Below are positions 8,571-15,651 of a DNA stretch of 61,678 nucleotides, in pieces. Each line of letters begins with the position of its first letter. Within the stretch, counting starts at the first letter, position 1. Position numbers and translations under genes: made by a program. This stretch comes from Megasphaera cerevisiae DSM 20462 (lineage in GTDB: Bacteria > Bacillota > Negativicutes > Veillonellales > Megasphaeraceae): the NCBI RefSeq assembly GCF_001045675.1, contig NZ_LEKT01000012.1:1-61678 (forward strand), written 5' to 3'. The notes beneath the pieces were generated by a model. It was not told the origin of the DNA, did not search any database, and saw only the letters and a program-made list of their open reading frames with translations.

Positions 8571-9488
8571 TTGCCAATGCATAGCGTGCAATGGGACTTA
8601 TTACTTTTTTCTATATTTGCAACGGCATCTTTTACACTTTCCGTATGCTCTTTTCAGACTTCGGCTGGCCCAGTGATATCTGGAAGAGGAAGAATTATCC
8701 CTGCTGAAGACAGTGGAGTCAATACGGTGGGCATGAAAGTTTATTATTGTTCTGTTTATTGGAAGGCTGCTTGAACGGTGGTGATTATACAGCTGGGATA
8801 CAGCGAAATGCGGAAGCATATCGAAACGAACGGATTTCTTATGCGGAGAAATATGATGTACTCATCGAGTGTCCGGGATTTTCAAAAGATAAATATCATG
8901 GTGCGCGTTATTATAATTTGGGTAATATGGCAGACAGCACTACAGCGAAGCGGTTGCAGCCTGAAAGCCGATAGATATTTTCTGTTATTTATCATGTAAT
9001 AGATGATATATGCTATCGGTTTAAGACATAAAGTACGATTGTTTTGTTTGGTTATTCTGCAGGAACTCAATTTGTTTATCAATATATGCTGTTTGTCAAT
9101 GAAGATACACGAATTTTACAAATTATTATTGCGAATGCGGGATAGGATACCTTGCCAGATTCACCTATTGATTTTCCATACGGGATAAAAAATGTTCCGA
9201 TAGGAGAAGGGCTATAGAACGCTGATTTTTCCAACCTCGTACGTATATTGTTAGGAAAAAAAGATATACATTTGGCTTTATCAGGACTGCGTCATACAAA
9301 ACAAGCGGATGCCCAAAAGACTAATCGATTTGCGAGGGGAATGAAATTTTATAATAAAAGCCGGAAAGCGCCAATGTAGGGGTGCCGCTTACCCGGCGCG
9401 GATAACTGTTCCGGCCGTGGGACACGATGATGTAAAGATGGCGGCTGCCGCCATATACTGGGGTTACGGACAAATTGGAAACCATTGA
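8571..9488 (+). pseudogene. Decayed alpha/beta hydrolase
   Basis: One ancestral protein can be followed across the region despite stops and shifts. A TTG start (8571) gives a signal-peptide-like N-terminus. From about 8747, a single frame reads EAYRNERISYAEKYDVLIEC, FSKDKYHGARYYNLGN, the nucleophile elbow FGYSAGTQFVYQYM, then IIIANAG, DFPYGIKN and LRHTKQADAQKTNRFARG. It is broken by stops at 8972, 9029, 9143, 9215 and 9377. After a final shift near 9405, ITVPAVGHDDVKMAAAA carries the catalytic His region and ends at 9488. The order matches secreted or lipid-linked alpha/beta hydrolases with a GxSxG motif. Five internal stops make it a true pseudogene. Confidence 0.82.
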
Positions 9489-9534
9489 AGCCCTTTGCCG
9501 GTAAGAGGGTTCAGTGATATGCTGCATTTGTATC

Positions 9535-9563
9535 TTGACAGCAATGCGTTATGCAATTATAGT
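9535..9563 (+). promoter_or_regulatory. Promoter of the gamma-glutamyl hydrolase-permease unit
   Basis: TTGACA (9535-9540), a 17-base spacer and TATAGT (9558-9563) form a near-consensus promoter 95 bases before the GTG start. No terminator intervenes. Confidence 0.75.
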
Positions 9564-9657
9564 ACAAATGGTAAGGCTGCATTGAAATCATGGGGTGAAG
9601 AAAAGAAATACTATGAATACCCCGGAATAAAACTATTTGTTATTAGGAGGATGCAAA

Positions 9658-10395
9658 GTGAAAAGACCTTTAATTGGTATATCTGGTTCTCAAATGATCG
9701 ATGATCATGGTGGGTTTGCTGGATATCACCGGGCCTATGTAAACAACGATTATATTCGGTCCGTAACAGAAGCCGGCGGAATTCCTGTTATATTACCTTT
9801 TCAAGATGATGATGAAGCAGTTTCTCAGTCTATGGAGTATGTTGATGGACTGATATTGTCTGGAGGGCATGATGTGTACCCGTTGCAGTATGGAGAGGAG
9901 CCGATGCAGGGAAATGGTACTGTTTGGCCGGAACGGGATCACTTTGATTTTTTATTGCTGAAAATAGCAGAAAAAAGAAAAATTCCTATTATGGCTATTT
10001 GCCGCGGGCATCAGGTGGTCAATGTATATCACGGAGGAACTCTGTATCAAGATCTGACGTATGATGCGCATTGCTATATCAAACATTCTCAAAATCAAGA
10101 TCCGGCGACACCGACACATACTGTTTTTATAGAGGCGAATTCCCGATTGGCTCATATTGTCGGATCTGCGGAAATGGTCACGAATTCTCATCACCATCAG
10201 ACAGTGAAAACAGTGGGAAAGGGATTGCATGTGGCGGCAAGAACAAAAGATGGTACGATTGAGGCGCTGGAGGGAACTGAATACCCGTATTTGATAACCT
10301 ATCAATTTCATCCGGAAATGATGTCTGTCAACAATGACACTGCTAAAAAGCTGTTTTGTGATTTTGTAAATGCGACAGAGAAAAGAGGCATGTAA
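9658..10395 (+). CDS. Gamma-glutamyl-gamma-aminobutyrate hydrolase-like (peptidase C26)
   Basis: Class I glutamine-amidotransferase-fold hydrolase of 245 residues. KRPLIGISG opens the fold. YVDGLILSGGHDVYP (about 61-75) forms the oxyanion region, AICRGHQVVNV carries the nucleophile Cys at about 115, and QFHPE gives the His/Glu pair at about 218/220. Family members (PuuD, and the gamma-glutamyl peptide hydrolases) cleave gamma-glutamyl amides in the cytoplasm. GTG 9658 is chosen because AGGAGG (9645-9650) is ideally spaced; the TTG at 9637 lies upstream of it. The stop overlaps the start of the amino-acid permease by one base, suggesting that an imported gamma-glutamyl compound is the substrate. 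Confidence 0.85.
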   Translation: MKRPLIGISGSQMIDDHGGFAGYHRAYVNNDYIRSVTEAGGIPVILPFQDDDEAVSQSMEYVDGLILSGGHDVYPLQYGEEPMQGNGTVWPERDHFDFLLLKIAEKRKIPIMAICRGHQVVNVYHGGTLYQDLTYDAHCYIKHSQNQDPATPTHTVFIEANSRLAHIVGSAEMVTNSHHHQTVKTVGKGLHVAARTKDGTIEALEGTEYPYLITYQFHPEMMSVNNDTAKKLFCDFVNATEKRGM

Positions 10396-11705
10396 TGAAT
10401 AAACAATCTGGAAAATTTGGATTTTGGAGTATTGTTCTTTTGGGAATTAATGGGATTGTAGGAACAGGAATATTTCTTTTACCGAATAAAGCCTATTCTC
10501 TTATCGGAACAGCCAGCTTAGGCGTTCTTCTTTTTGATGCGCTGCTGGCAGGTTGTATGGCGCTGTGCTTTGCTGAAGTGGCAGGGTTTTTCACACGTAA
10601 TGGCGGCCCATATTTATATGCCAAGCATTCACTGGGAGACTTTTTTGGATATGAAGTTGGCGTATTGAAATGGATTGTTGTCATGATTGCATGGGCTACT
10701 ATGGCTGTCGGATTTGCCACTGCTTTAGGTGCGGCATTCCCTGTACTTGCCGGTGAAACCATGAAGGATATCATTGCGACAGCGATGATTATTATATTGA
10801 CAATTCTTAACATTGCAGGTGTAAATGCTACTAAAATATTGAGTAATATTATTACCATCTCTAAATTAGTTCCGCTGATTGCATTTATCGTTATTGGTAT
10901 TTTCTTTGTTAATGGTGCTGATTTTTCTCCCATATTTCCGGGGAATGAATATCAGGAAGGGACTTTTGCCAGCGCAGCTATTTTACTCTTCTTTGCATAT
11001 ACTGGTTTCGAAGCGATTGCGGTGGCTGCCGAAGATATGGAAAATCCCAAGAAAAATCTACCGCGTGCTATTATTGTTACAATGATCATTGTTTCTGTGT
11101 TATATATGCTGATACTAGGCATTAGCATTGGCATTATGGGGACGGATCTGGCGCATACCAAGGCTCCCATTCAAGATGCCTTCGGGATGATTTTAGGACC
11201 GGCTGGTGCTTACTTTGTGTTGGCTGGTACGCTTCTTTCCATGGGTGGTATCAATATGGCAGAATCTTTTCTGGGACCACGGGTATGTACTTCTTTAGCA
11301 GAAGACGGAATGCTGCCGGCCGCATTAGCTAAGCGTACTGCTTGGAATACACCCTATGTTGCGTCTATTGTAACGGCTGTTTTTAGTATTCTGCTTGCTT
11401 GGTCAGGTAGTTTTACGACGCTGGCTGCAATTAGTGCCGTTTCTCGGTTTACACAATATCTGCCAACCTGTATTGCTGTTATTATTTTCCGTAAAAAATG
11501 GTCAGATAAAGAACGACCTTATACGATTCCGTTTGGACTTACTATTCCAATTATTGCTATCGTTGTCAGTTTATGGATGCTGGCGCAGGCCCAAATATCT
11601 CAACTGATATGGGGATTTGGTGGATGTATAGTTGTTCTTCCTTTTTATTTTATCTATTTAAATAAGAAACGCAAGGGTTTGATTAAGGAAAATGATGTTT
11701 TGTAA
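10395..11705 (+). CDS. APC-family amino-acid permease
   Basis: Membrane transporter of 436 residues with about 12 hydrophobic helices. The N-terminus GFWSIVLLGINGIVGTGIFLLP contains the GIVGTGIF unwound-helix motif that binds the amino group of substrates, and FFAYTGFEAIAVAAEDMENP (about residues 199-218) is the APC helix 6/loop signature. It is translationally coupled to the gamma-glutamyl hydrolase (TAATG overlap at 10393-10397). It probably imports an amino acid or a gamma-glutamyl derivative for that enzyme. The exact substrate cannot be read from sequence. Confidence 0.88.
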   Translation: MNKQSGKFGFWSIVLLGINGIVGTGIFLLPNKAYSLIGTASLGVLLFDALLAGCMALCFAEVAGFFTRNGGPYLYAKHSLGDFFGYEVGVLKWIVVMIAWATMAVGFATALGAAFPVLAGETMKDIIATAMIIILTILNIAGVNATKILSNIITISKLVPLIAFIVIGIFFVNGADFSPIFPGNEYQEGTFASAAILLFFAYTGFEAIAVAAEDMENPKKNLPRAIIVTMIIVSVLYMLILGISIGIMGTDLAHTKAPIQDAFGMILGPAGAYFVLAGTLLSMGGINMAESFLGPRVCTSLAEDGMLPAALAKRTAWNTPYVASIVTAVFSILLAWSGSFTTLAAISAVSRFTQYLPTCIAVIIFRKKWSDKERPYTIPFGLTIPIIAIVVSLWMLAQAQISQLIWGFGGCIVVLPFYFIYLNKKRKGLIKENDVL

Positions 11706-11786
11706 GGGATGGCGGATATATCGGATATGGATAATAACAGTTTAGCGTTGTTGTACATGACGTATACATATATTTGTATATATGTA

Positions 11787-11815
11787 TTTACTTTACTGGC
11801 GTAATAGTATATGAT
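11787..11815 (+). promoter_or_regulatory. Promoter of the amidohydrolase gene
   Basis: TTTACT (11787-11792), a 17-base spacer and TATGAT (11810-11815). The predicted transcript starts about 20 bases before a terminator hairpin at 11843. Confidence 0.6.
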
Positions 11816-11842
11816 ATAAAAAATAAAATTATTTTAGAAAGT

Positions 11843-11887
11843 AAGAAGGACATCGCAGTCATGATACGGTGTCCTTCTTTGCTTTTT
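11843..11887 (+). terminator. Leader terminator in front of the amidohydrolase gene
   Basis: AAGAAGGACA (11843-11852) pairs with TGTCCTTCTT (about 11870-11879), followed by TGCTTTTT. It could end the permease transcript, but it lies downstream of the promoter at 11787, so it also acts on that promoter's leader. It ends 46 bases before ATG 11933. Confidence 0.75.
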
Positions 11888-11932
11888 GACAGTAATTTTG
11901 ATACCCCTATCACGACGGATAAAGGAGGCATT

Positions 11933-13143
11933 ATGCTGATGCAAGAGGTATATTTTTGCAATGTAAATGTAGTGGACGTAAAGAAAAAACGCATTATACA
12001 ACGACAGGATGTGACTATGAAAAATGGAAAAATCGCATCTCTTATTCCGCATACAGAGAAAAAAATTTCAGGGGCAATTGATTGTACCGGAAAATATCTT
12101 TGTCCTGGACTGATGGATATGCATGTTCATCTGGTTTGGGATGGTACCTTGGCAGACCCGGTGACGGCCAATATAGCCGAAGGCCCATATGTTGCCATGT
12201 TTCGCGCGCTCCATGCAGCTCAAGAATATTTGTGCAGAGGGATAACAGTAGTGCGGGATGTAGGCTGCAATGAGGATGTTACCATTTACCTTGCGGCAGC
12301 GATGCGCAAAAATTGGTTTGGGGTTGTCAGATTATTCCTTGTGGCAGAGCTATTACTGGTACATATGGACATGTTCCTTCTATCGGACGGATTGCCGATA
12401 CCAATGATGAGTTGATTAGAGCTGTTCGTACGATAAAAAATATACAAAATCATGCGGGCGTTTCTTGTCAATGGGTAAAAATAATGGCTACAGGAGGTGC
12501 CGCCGGTCCGGAAGAAGTAGGACTAGCTATGTATAGTGAAGAAAATTTGCGTATAATTATGGCGGAGGCCAGTCGTCTTCATATGAAGGTTGCGGCACAT
12601 GCCTTGTCTCGTGAAGGGATTAGCAGCTGTATTGATGCAGGTATTCATACAATTGAACATGGTGCAGATATTCCTGTTGAGAAAATAGCAGCTATGAAAG
12701 CAAAGGGGATCACGCTAGTACCGACGTTGTGGGTATATAAGGTATTGGCAGAAAGCAAGGGTATTGTGGACGAGTATATGAGCCGTAAAGCTTTTGACAT
12801 TGTGCAACAGCAAAAGGTAACCTTCCGGCATGCATTGAAAAGCGGGATCCGTATTGCCCTGGGAACGGATGCAGGATCTCCGAATTTCGGACCGCATCCC
12901 AGGGTATTTGGCGAAATGTATGTGATGAATGAATATGGAATGGATGCGTCAGAGGTTGCCCGAGCTGCGACAATAGTTCCTGCAGAGGTGCTGGGTATCG
13001 ACGCGTGTAAAGGATCTATTGAAGAAGGAAAGGATGGCGATGTACTATTGCTGTCAGGAAATCCATTATGTGATCTGCATATATTTGAAACGGGACTGGA
13101 AGCTGTGTACCAGCAGGGTCGCTTGGTTCCCCCTGCACTTTAA
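11933..13143 (+). pseudogene. Amidohydrolase (imidazolonepropionase/prolidase-like), frameshifted
   Basis: Two overlapping frames together encode one metal-dependent amidohydrolase of 403 residues. Frame 1 from ATG 11933 (ribosome site AAAGGAGG) gives CPGLMDMHVHLVWDG with the metal-binding HxH at 64/66 and TVVRDVGCNED. Frame 2, visible to 13143, gives VKIMATGG (carboxylated-Lys region), KVAAHALSREG and IEHGAD (metal His), and ALGTDAGSPNFG with the catalytic Asp. The break lies in the A5 run at 12308-12312; a sixth A restores a single frame of exactly 404 codons. Members cleave cyclic amides or Xaa-Pro-type dipeptides, fitting the adjacent gamma-glutamyl hydrolase and permease. All visible active-site motifs are intact, so the break is recent or a sequence error. 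Confidence 0.85.
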
Positions 13144-13236
13144 CAAACTCTAAAGGAGTACACACGGCATGTAGCTGATGACGCTGCCGCATGGTGGGGA
13201 TTTCAAAGCGATGCGTACCCGTCTTGTTTTTATGGC

Positions 13237-13265
13237 TTGCGTGATACGCTTTTGATCTGTATAAT
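13237..13265 (+). promoter_or_regulatory. Promoter of the TIGR04076-like gene
   Basis: TTGCGT (13237-13242), a 17-base spacer and TATAAT (13260-13265). The start of transcription would be near 13272, 19 bases ahead of a terminator hairpin. Confidence 0.65.
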
Positions 13266-13290
13266 ATAAATAAAATAAGATATGGAGCTG

Positions 13291-13336
13291 CAGCACACAG
13301 GGAGGTGGAAGGATCACTCTTGTGTGCTGTTTTTTT
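13291..13336 (+). terminator. Leader terminator in front of the TIGR04076-like gene
   Basis: CAGCACACA (13291-13299) pairs perfectly with TGTGTGCTG (13321-13329), followed by seven T (13330-13336). Only two bases separate the T run from the AGGAGG ribosome site, and 14 bases from ATG 13351. The loop carries a purine-rich GGAGGTGGAAGG string. A transcript from the promoter at 13237 meets this terminator before the gene. Confidence 0.85.
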
Positions 13337-13350
13337 AAGGAGGAATTAAT

Positions 13351-13611
13351 ATGGATACATATAAAATTAAATTAGTCGTTGTAGAATCTCAATGCGATCA
13401 TTATACTGCTGGCGATGAGATCATTTTTGACGGGCCGTTAATTGATAAGGGAAGAAGCGGAAATCTTTGTATGACAGCATTGCAGGCATTATATCCTTTT
13501 GTATTTGCTGGCCGGCAGGGGGCTTTGTGGGATCATTTGGTTCAGTGTCCTGATTGTGATGAAAAAGTTATATTTAAAGTAGAGGTTCAGTCGGAAACCT
13601 TTGATGTATAA
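13351..13611 (+). CDS. TIGR04076-family small protein
   Basis: An 86-residue cytoplasmic protein resembling the TIGR04076 family: an N-terminal beta strand (YKIKLVVVESQCDHY), the conserved AGDEIIFDGPLI turn (about 26-37), a CMTALQALYPFVFA helix and a C-terminal CPDCDEKVIFKVE segment with a CxxC pair (about 69-72). The Cys residues could bind metal or form a disulfide. The family has no established function. An AGGAGG site lies immediately behind a terminator T run. The AlaX-type editing gene follows after 57 bases without a terminator, so the two are likely co-transcribed. Confidence 0.8.
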   Translation: MDTYKIKLVVVESQCDHYTAGDEIIFDGPLIDKGRSGNLCMTALQALYPFVFAGRQGALWDHLVQCPDCDEKVIFKVEVQSETFDV

Positions 13612-13668
13612 CTGCGGCACGTTGAGATTCATGCTGGGATATAGTACGTGTTTTTATGAGGTGGCAGG

Positions 13669-14877
13669 ATGACAGAAAAACTATATGAGAATGATTCGTT
13701 AGCGCGAGAATGCAAGGCCGTGATTATGTCCTGCGAATCAGATGGTGAGCTGTATGATATTATATTGGATAGGACTGTCTTGTTTCCAGAGGGTGGGGGA
13801 CAGTTAAGCGATACGGGGCGGATTGAAAGTGACGGGACAACGGTTGCCGTGCTGCATGGCGTGGAAAAGAACGGTACGGTTATTTATTCCTGTGATGGGC
13901 CGTTGACTCCTGGGAATACTGTAATGGTCTATTTGAACTGGCAGCGGCGTTTGGATTACATGCAGCAGCATTGTGGAGAGCATATTTTGTCATATGCGTT
14001 TTGGAAACTTTTTGGGGTAAATAATATCGGGTTTCATATGAGCGAACGCATGGTGACAATTGATTTGGACCAGGAAATTACATGGGAACAGGCGGCATTG
14101 GCCGAAAATGATGCCAATAACGAAATTTGGCAGAATAAGGCAGTCCATGTGTCGTATACGACGGCAGAAAAAGCGGCAGGACTCACGATGCGGAAGAAAA
14201 ATGAACGTATACAAGGTCCGGTCCGGGTGGTAGCGATTGAAAACGGGGATGTGTGCACTTGCTGCGGGACACATCCGCCGTATACGGGAATGATAGGAAT
14301 TATTAAAATTATAAAAATGATACGTCATCACGGTGGGATGAGAGTTGAATTTTTATGTGGCCGGTGGGCATTGGAAATGATTCGCAGTGATATACAATAT
14401 ATTGAGGAAGCAGGCAATTTACTGTCGACGAAAGAACCTTTGGTTTGTAAGGGTATCCGTCGACTTCAGGAAGAGATGAGCATGTTGTGGGAAGAAGTTC
14501 GTCAAAAGACGGAGGCGCTGCAGCTGCGAGAAATGGACAATATACTGGCAGGACGCGTTACAGATAGTCAGGGTAACGCTATACTTACGGTGCTGGAGGA
14601 TTCGTATACGCCACAGGCGGCAAAGATGCTGCTGCAAAAGCTGATGGCTGTTGAGCGTGCGGTTGCAGCTATCGTATACCGGCAGGGAGAACGCATTTAT
14701 TACCTGTTTGGTCTTGGACCAGGGGCACAGGCAGACTGCCGAACATATATTAAGATGGCAAATGCTTTGTTCAATGGTCGGGGTGGTGGCAGTCCTGCTT
14801 TGTGCCAGGGATCCGCACCGGTATTTCCAGAATGGAAACAGCAGACGAAAGAAGCTTTTGCATTTTTAGAGAATTGA
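13669..14877 (+). CDS. Alanyl-tRNA editing protein (AlaX-L type)
   Basis: A free-standing trans-editing protein of 402 residues that hydrolyses mischarged Ser- or Gly-tRNA(Ala). Residues 1 to about 90 resemble the AlaRS C-terminal beta-barrel (TVLFPEGGGQLSDTG). The editing core holds the zinc motifs QQHCGEHILS (HxxxH, about residues 102-106) and CTCCGTH (CxxxH, about 198-204). The C-terminal third is a DHHA1-like domain with a helical linker and ends in the GRGGGSP loop (about 368-374). This full-length layout, lacking only the synthetase part of AlaRS, defines AlaX-L. ATG 13669 follows GAGGTGGCAGG. Confidence 0.88.
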   Translation: MTEKLYENDSLARECKAVIMSCESDGELYDIILDRTVLFPEGGGQLSDTGRIESDGTTVAVLHGVEKNGTVIYSCDGPLTPGNTVMVYLNWQRRLDYMQQHCGEHILSYAFWKLFGVNNIGFHMSERMVTIDLDQEITWEQAALAENDANNEIWQNKAVHVSYTTAEKAAGLTMRKKNERIQGPVRVVAIENGDVCTCCGTHPPYTGMIGIIKIIKMIRHHGGMRVEFLCGRWALEMIRSDIQYIEEAGNLLSTKEPLVCKGIRRLQEEMSMLWEEVRQKTEALQLREMDNILAGRVTDSQGNAILTVLEDSYTPQAAKMLLQKLMAVERAVAAIVYRQGERIYYLFGLGPGAQADCRTYIKMANALFNGRGGGSPALCQGSAPVFPEWKQQTKEAFAFLEN

Positions 14878-14973
14878 TATTTTCTTTTTTGCAGTTGTGC
14901 AGTAATACTGCGTGAAATACATTAGTGTGTTTCGTGCAGTATTTTTGTGGATTAGAAATCAGCAAAAAAAATA

Positions 14974-15038
14974 TTGATAATGATTATTGACTTTGCGAGA
15001 AATTTGTGATATTATCTACATAGATGATAAATGTTATC
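14974..15038 (+). promoter_or_regulatory. PerR/Fur-like box and promoter of the peroxide operon
   Basis: TTGATAATGATTATTGA at 14974-14990 matches a 7-1-7 Fur-family operator at 12 of 14 positions for either the PerR or the Fur consensus. It overlaps the -35 box TTGACT (14987-14992); TATTAT (15010-15015) follows after exactly 17 bases. A second palindrome, GATAA-ATG-TTATC (15026-15038), lies in the leader. Binding would block RNA polymerase, and because the genes are peroxide defence, PerR is the more likely regulator. Confidence 0.75.
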
Positions 15039-15069
15039 TATTGATAAGAAATTCAAAGGAGGTTCTACT

Positions 15070-15633
15070 ATGTCTTTAATCAACAAAGAAGTTTCCGATT
15101 TTAGTGTACAGGCGTATCAGAACGGGGAGTTTAAGGAAGTAACGAAACAAGATATCCTTGGAAAATGGTCTGTGTTTTTCTTTTATCCTGCGGATTTTAC
15201 CTTTGTGTGCCCAACGGAATTAGAAGATTTGGCCAATGTATATGACAAATTTAAGGCGATTCAGTGTGAAGTGTACAGTGTATCCTGCGATACTCATTTT
15301 GTGCATAAGGCATGGCATGATTCCTCCAATGCTATCCAGAAAGTCACATATCCTATGTTGGGAGATCCGACAGCGGCATTGGCTCGTGATTTTGATGTAT
15401 ATATTGAAAATGCAGGATTAGCAGAACGAGGTACCTTTGTTGTTAATCCAGAGGGAAAAATTGTAGCATATGAAGTCAATGCCGGTAATGTAGGACGCAA
15501 TGCGGATGAACTCCTGCGTAAAGTGGAAGCATCTCAATTTGTGGCGGAACATGGGGATCAGGTATGCCCCGCCAAATGGAAGCCCGGTGCAGAAACCTTG
15601 AAACCGAGTTTTGATTTGGTCGGTGCTATCTAA
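15070..15633 (+). CDS. ahpC: Peroxiredoxin AhpC
   Basis: Typical 2-Cys peroxiredoxin of 187 residues that reduces hydrogen peroxide and organic hydroperoxides in the cytoplasm. DFTFVCPTELEDL holds the peroxidatic Cys (about residue 47) with the conserved P-x-x-T/S-x-x-C context, and VCPAKWKPG near residue 166 holds the resolving Cys. ATG 15070 is chosen because AAAGGAGG (15056-15063) precedes it; the longer reading from 15031 would start inside the operator. The gene is followed after 24 bases by its probable reductase, and both sit behind the PerR-like box. Confidence 0.95.
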   Translation: MSLINKEVSDFSVQAYQNGEFKEVTKQDILGKWSVFFFYPADFTFVCPTELEDLANVYDKFKAIQCEVYSVSCDTHFVHKAWHDSSNAIQKVTYPMLGDPTAALARDFDVYIENAGLAERGTFVVNPEGKIVAYEVNAGNVGRNADELLRKVEASQFVAEHGDQVCPAKWKPGAETLKPSFDLVGAI

Positions 15634-15651
15634 TCTATTTGAAGAGAGGCA

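Noticed and set aside
8972-9217. Stop-codon recoding (selenocysteine or pyrrolysine) in the alpha/beta hydrolase
   Set aside because: Stops are TAG and TAA at non-catalytic positions and accompany frameshifts, so decay is the simpler reading.
6249-9636. Mobile element causing the decayed region
   Set aside because: No transposase remnants, terminal inverted repeats or target duplications were seen; the relics look like ordinary gene loss.
12300-12345. Programmed -1 frameshift in the amidohydrolase gene
   Set aside because: The site (C-AAA-AAT) is not a proper slippery heptamer, no downstream pseudoknot or ribosome site stimulates it, and the same kind of one-base loss occurs in unrelated genes.
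13291-13336. T-box-like string GGTGGAAGG in the leader of the TIGR04076-like gene
   Set aside because: It lacks the GGAACC core and any specifier stem, and it lies inside the terminator loop.
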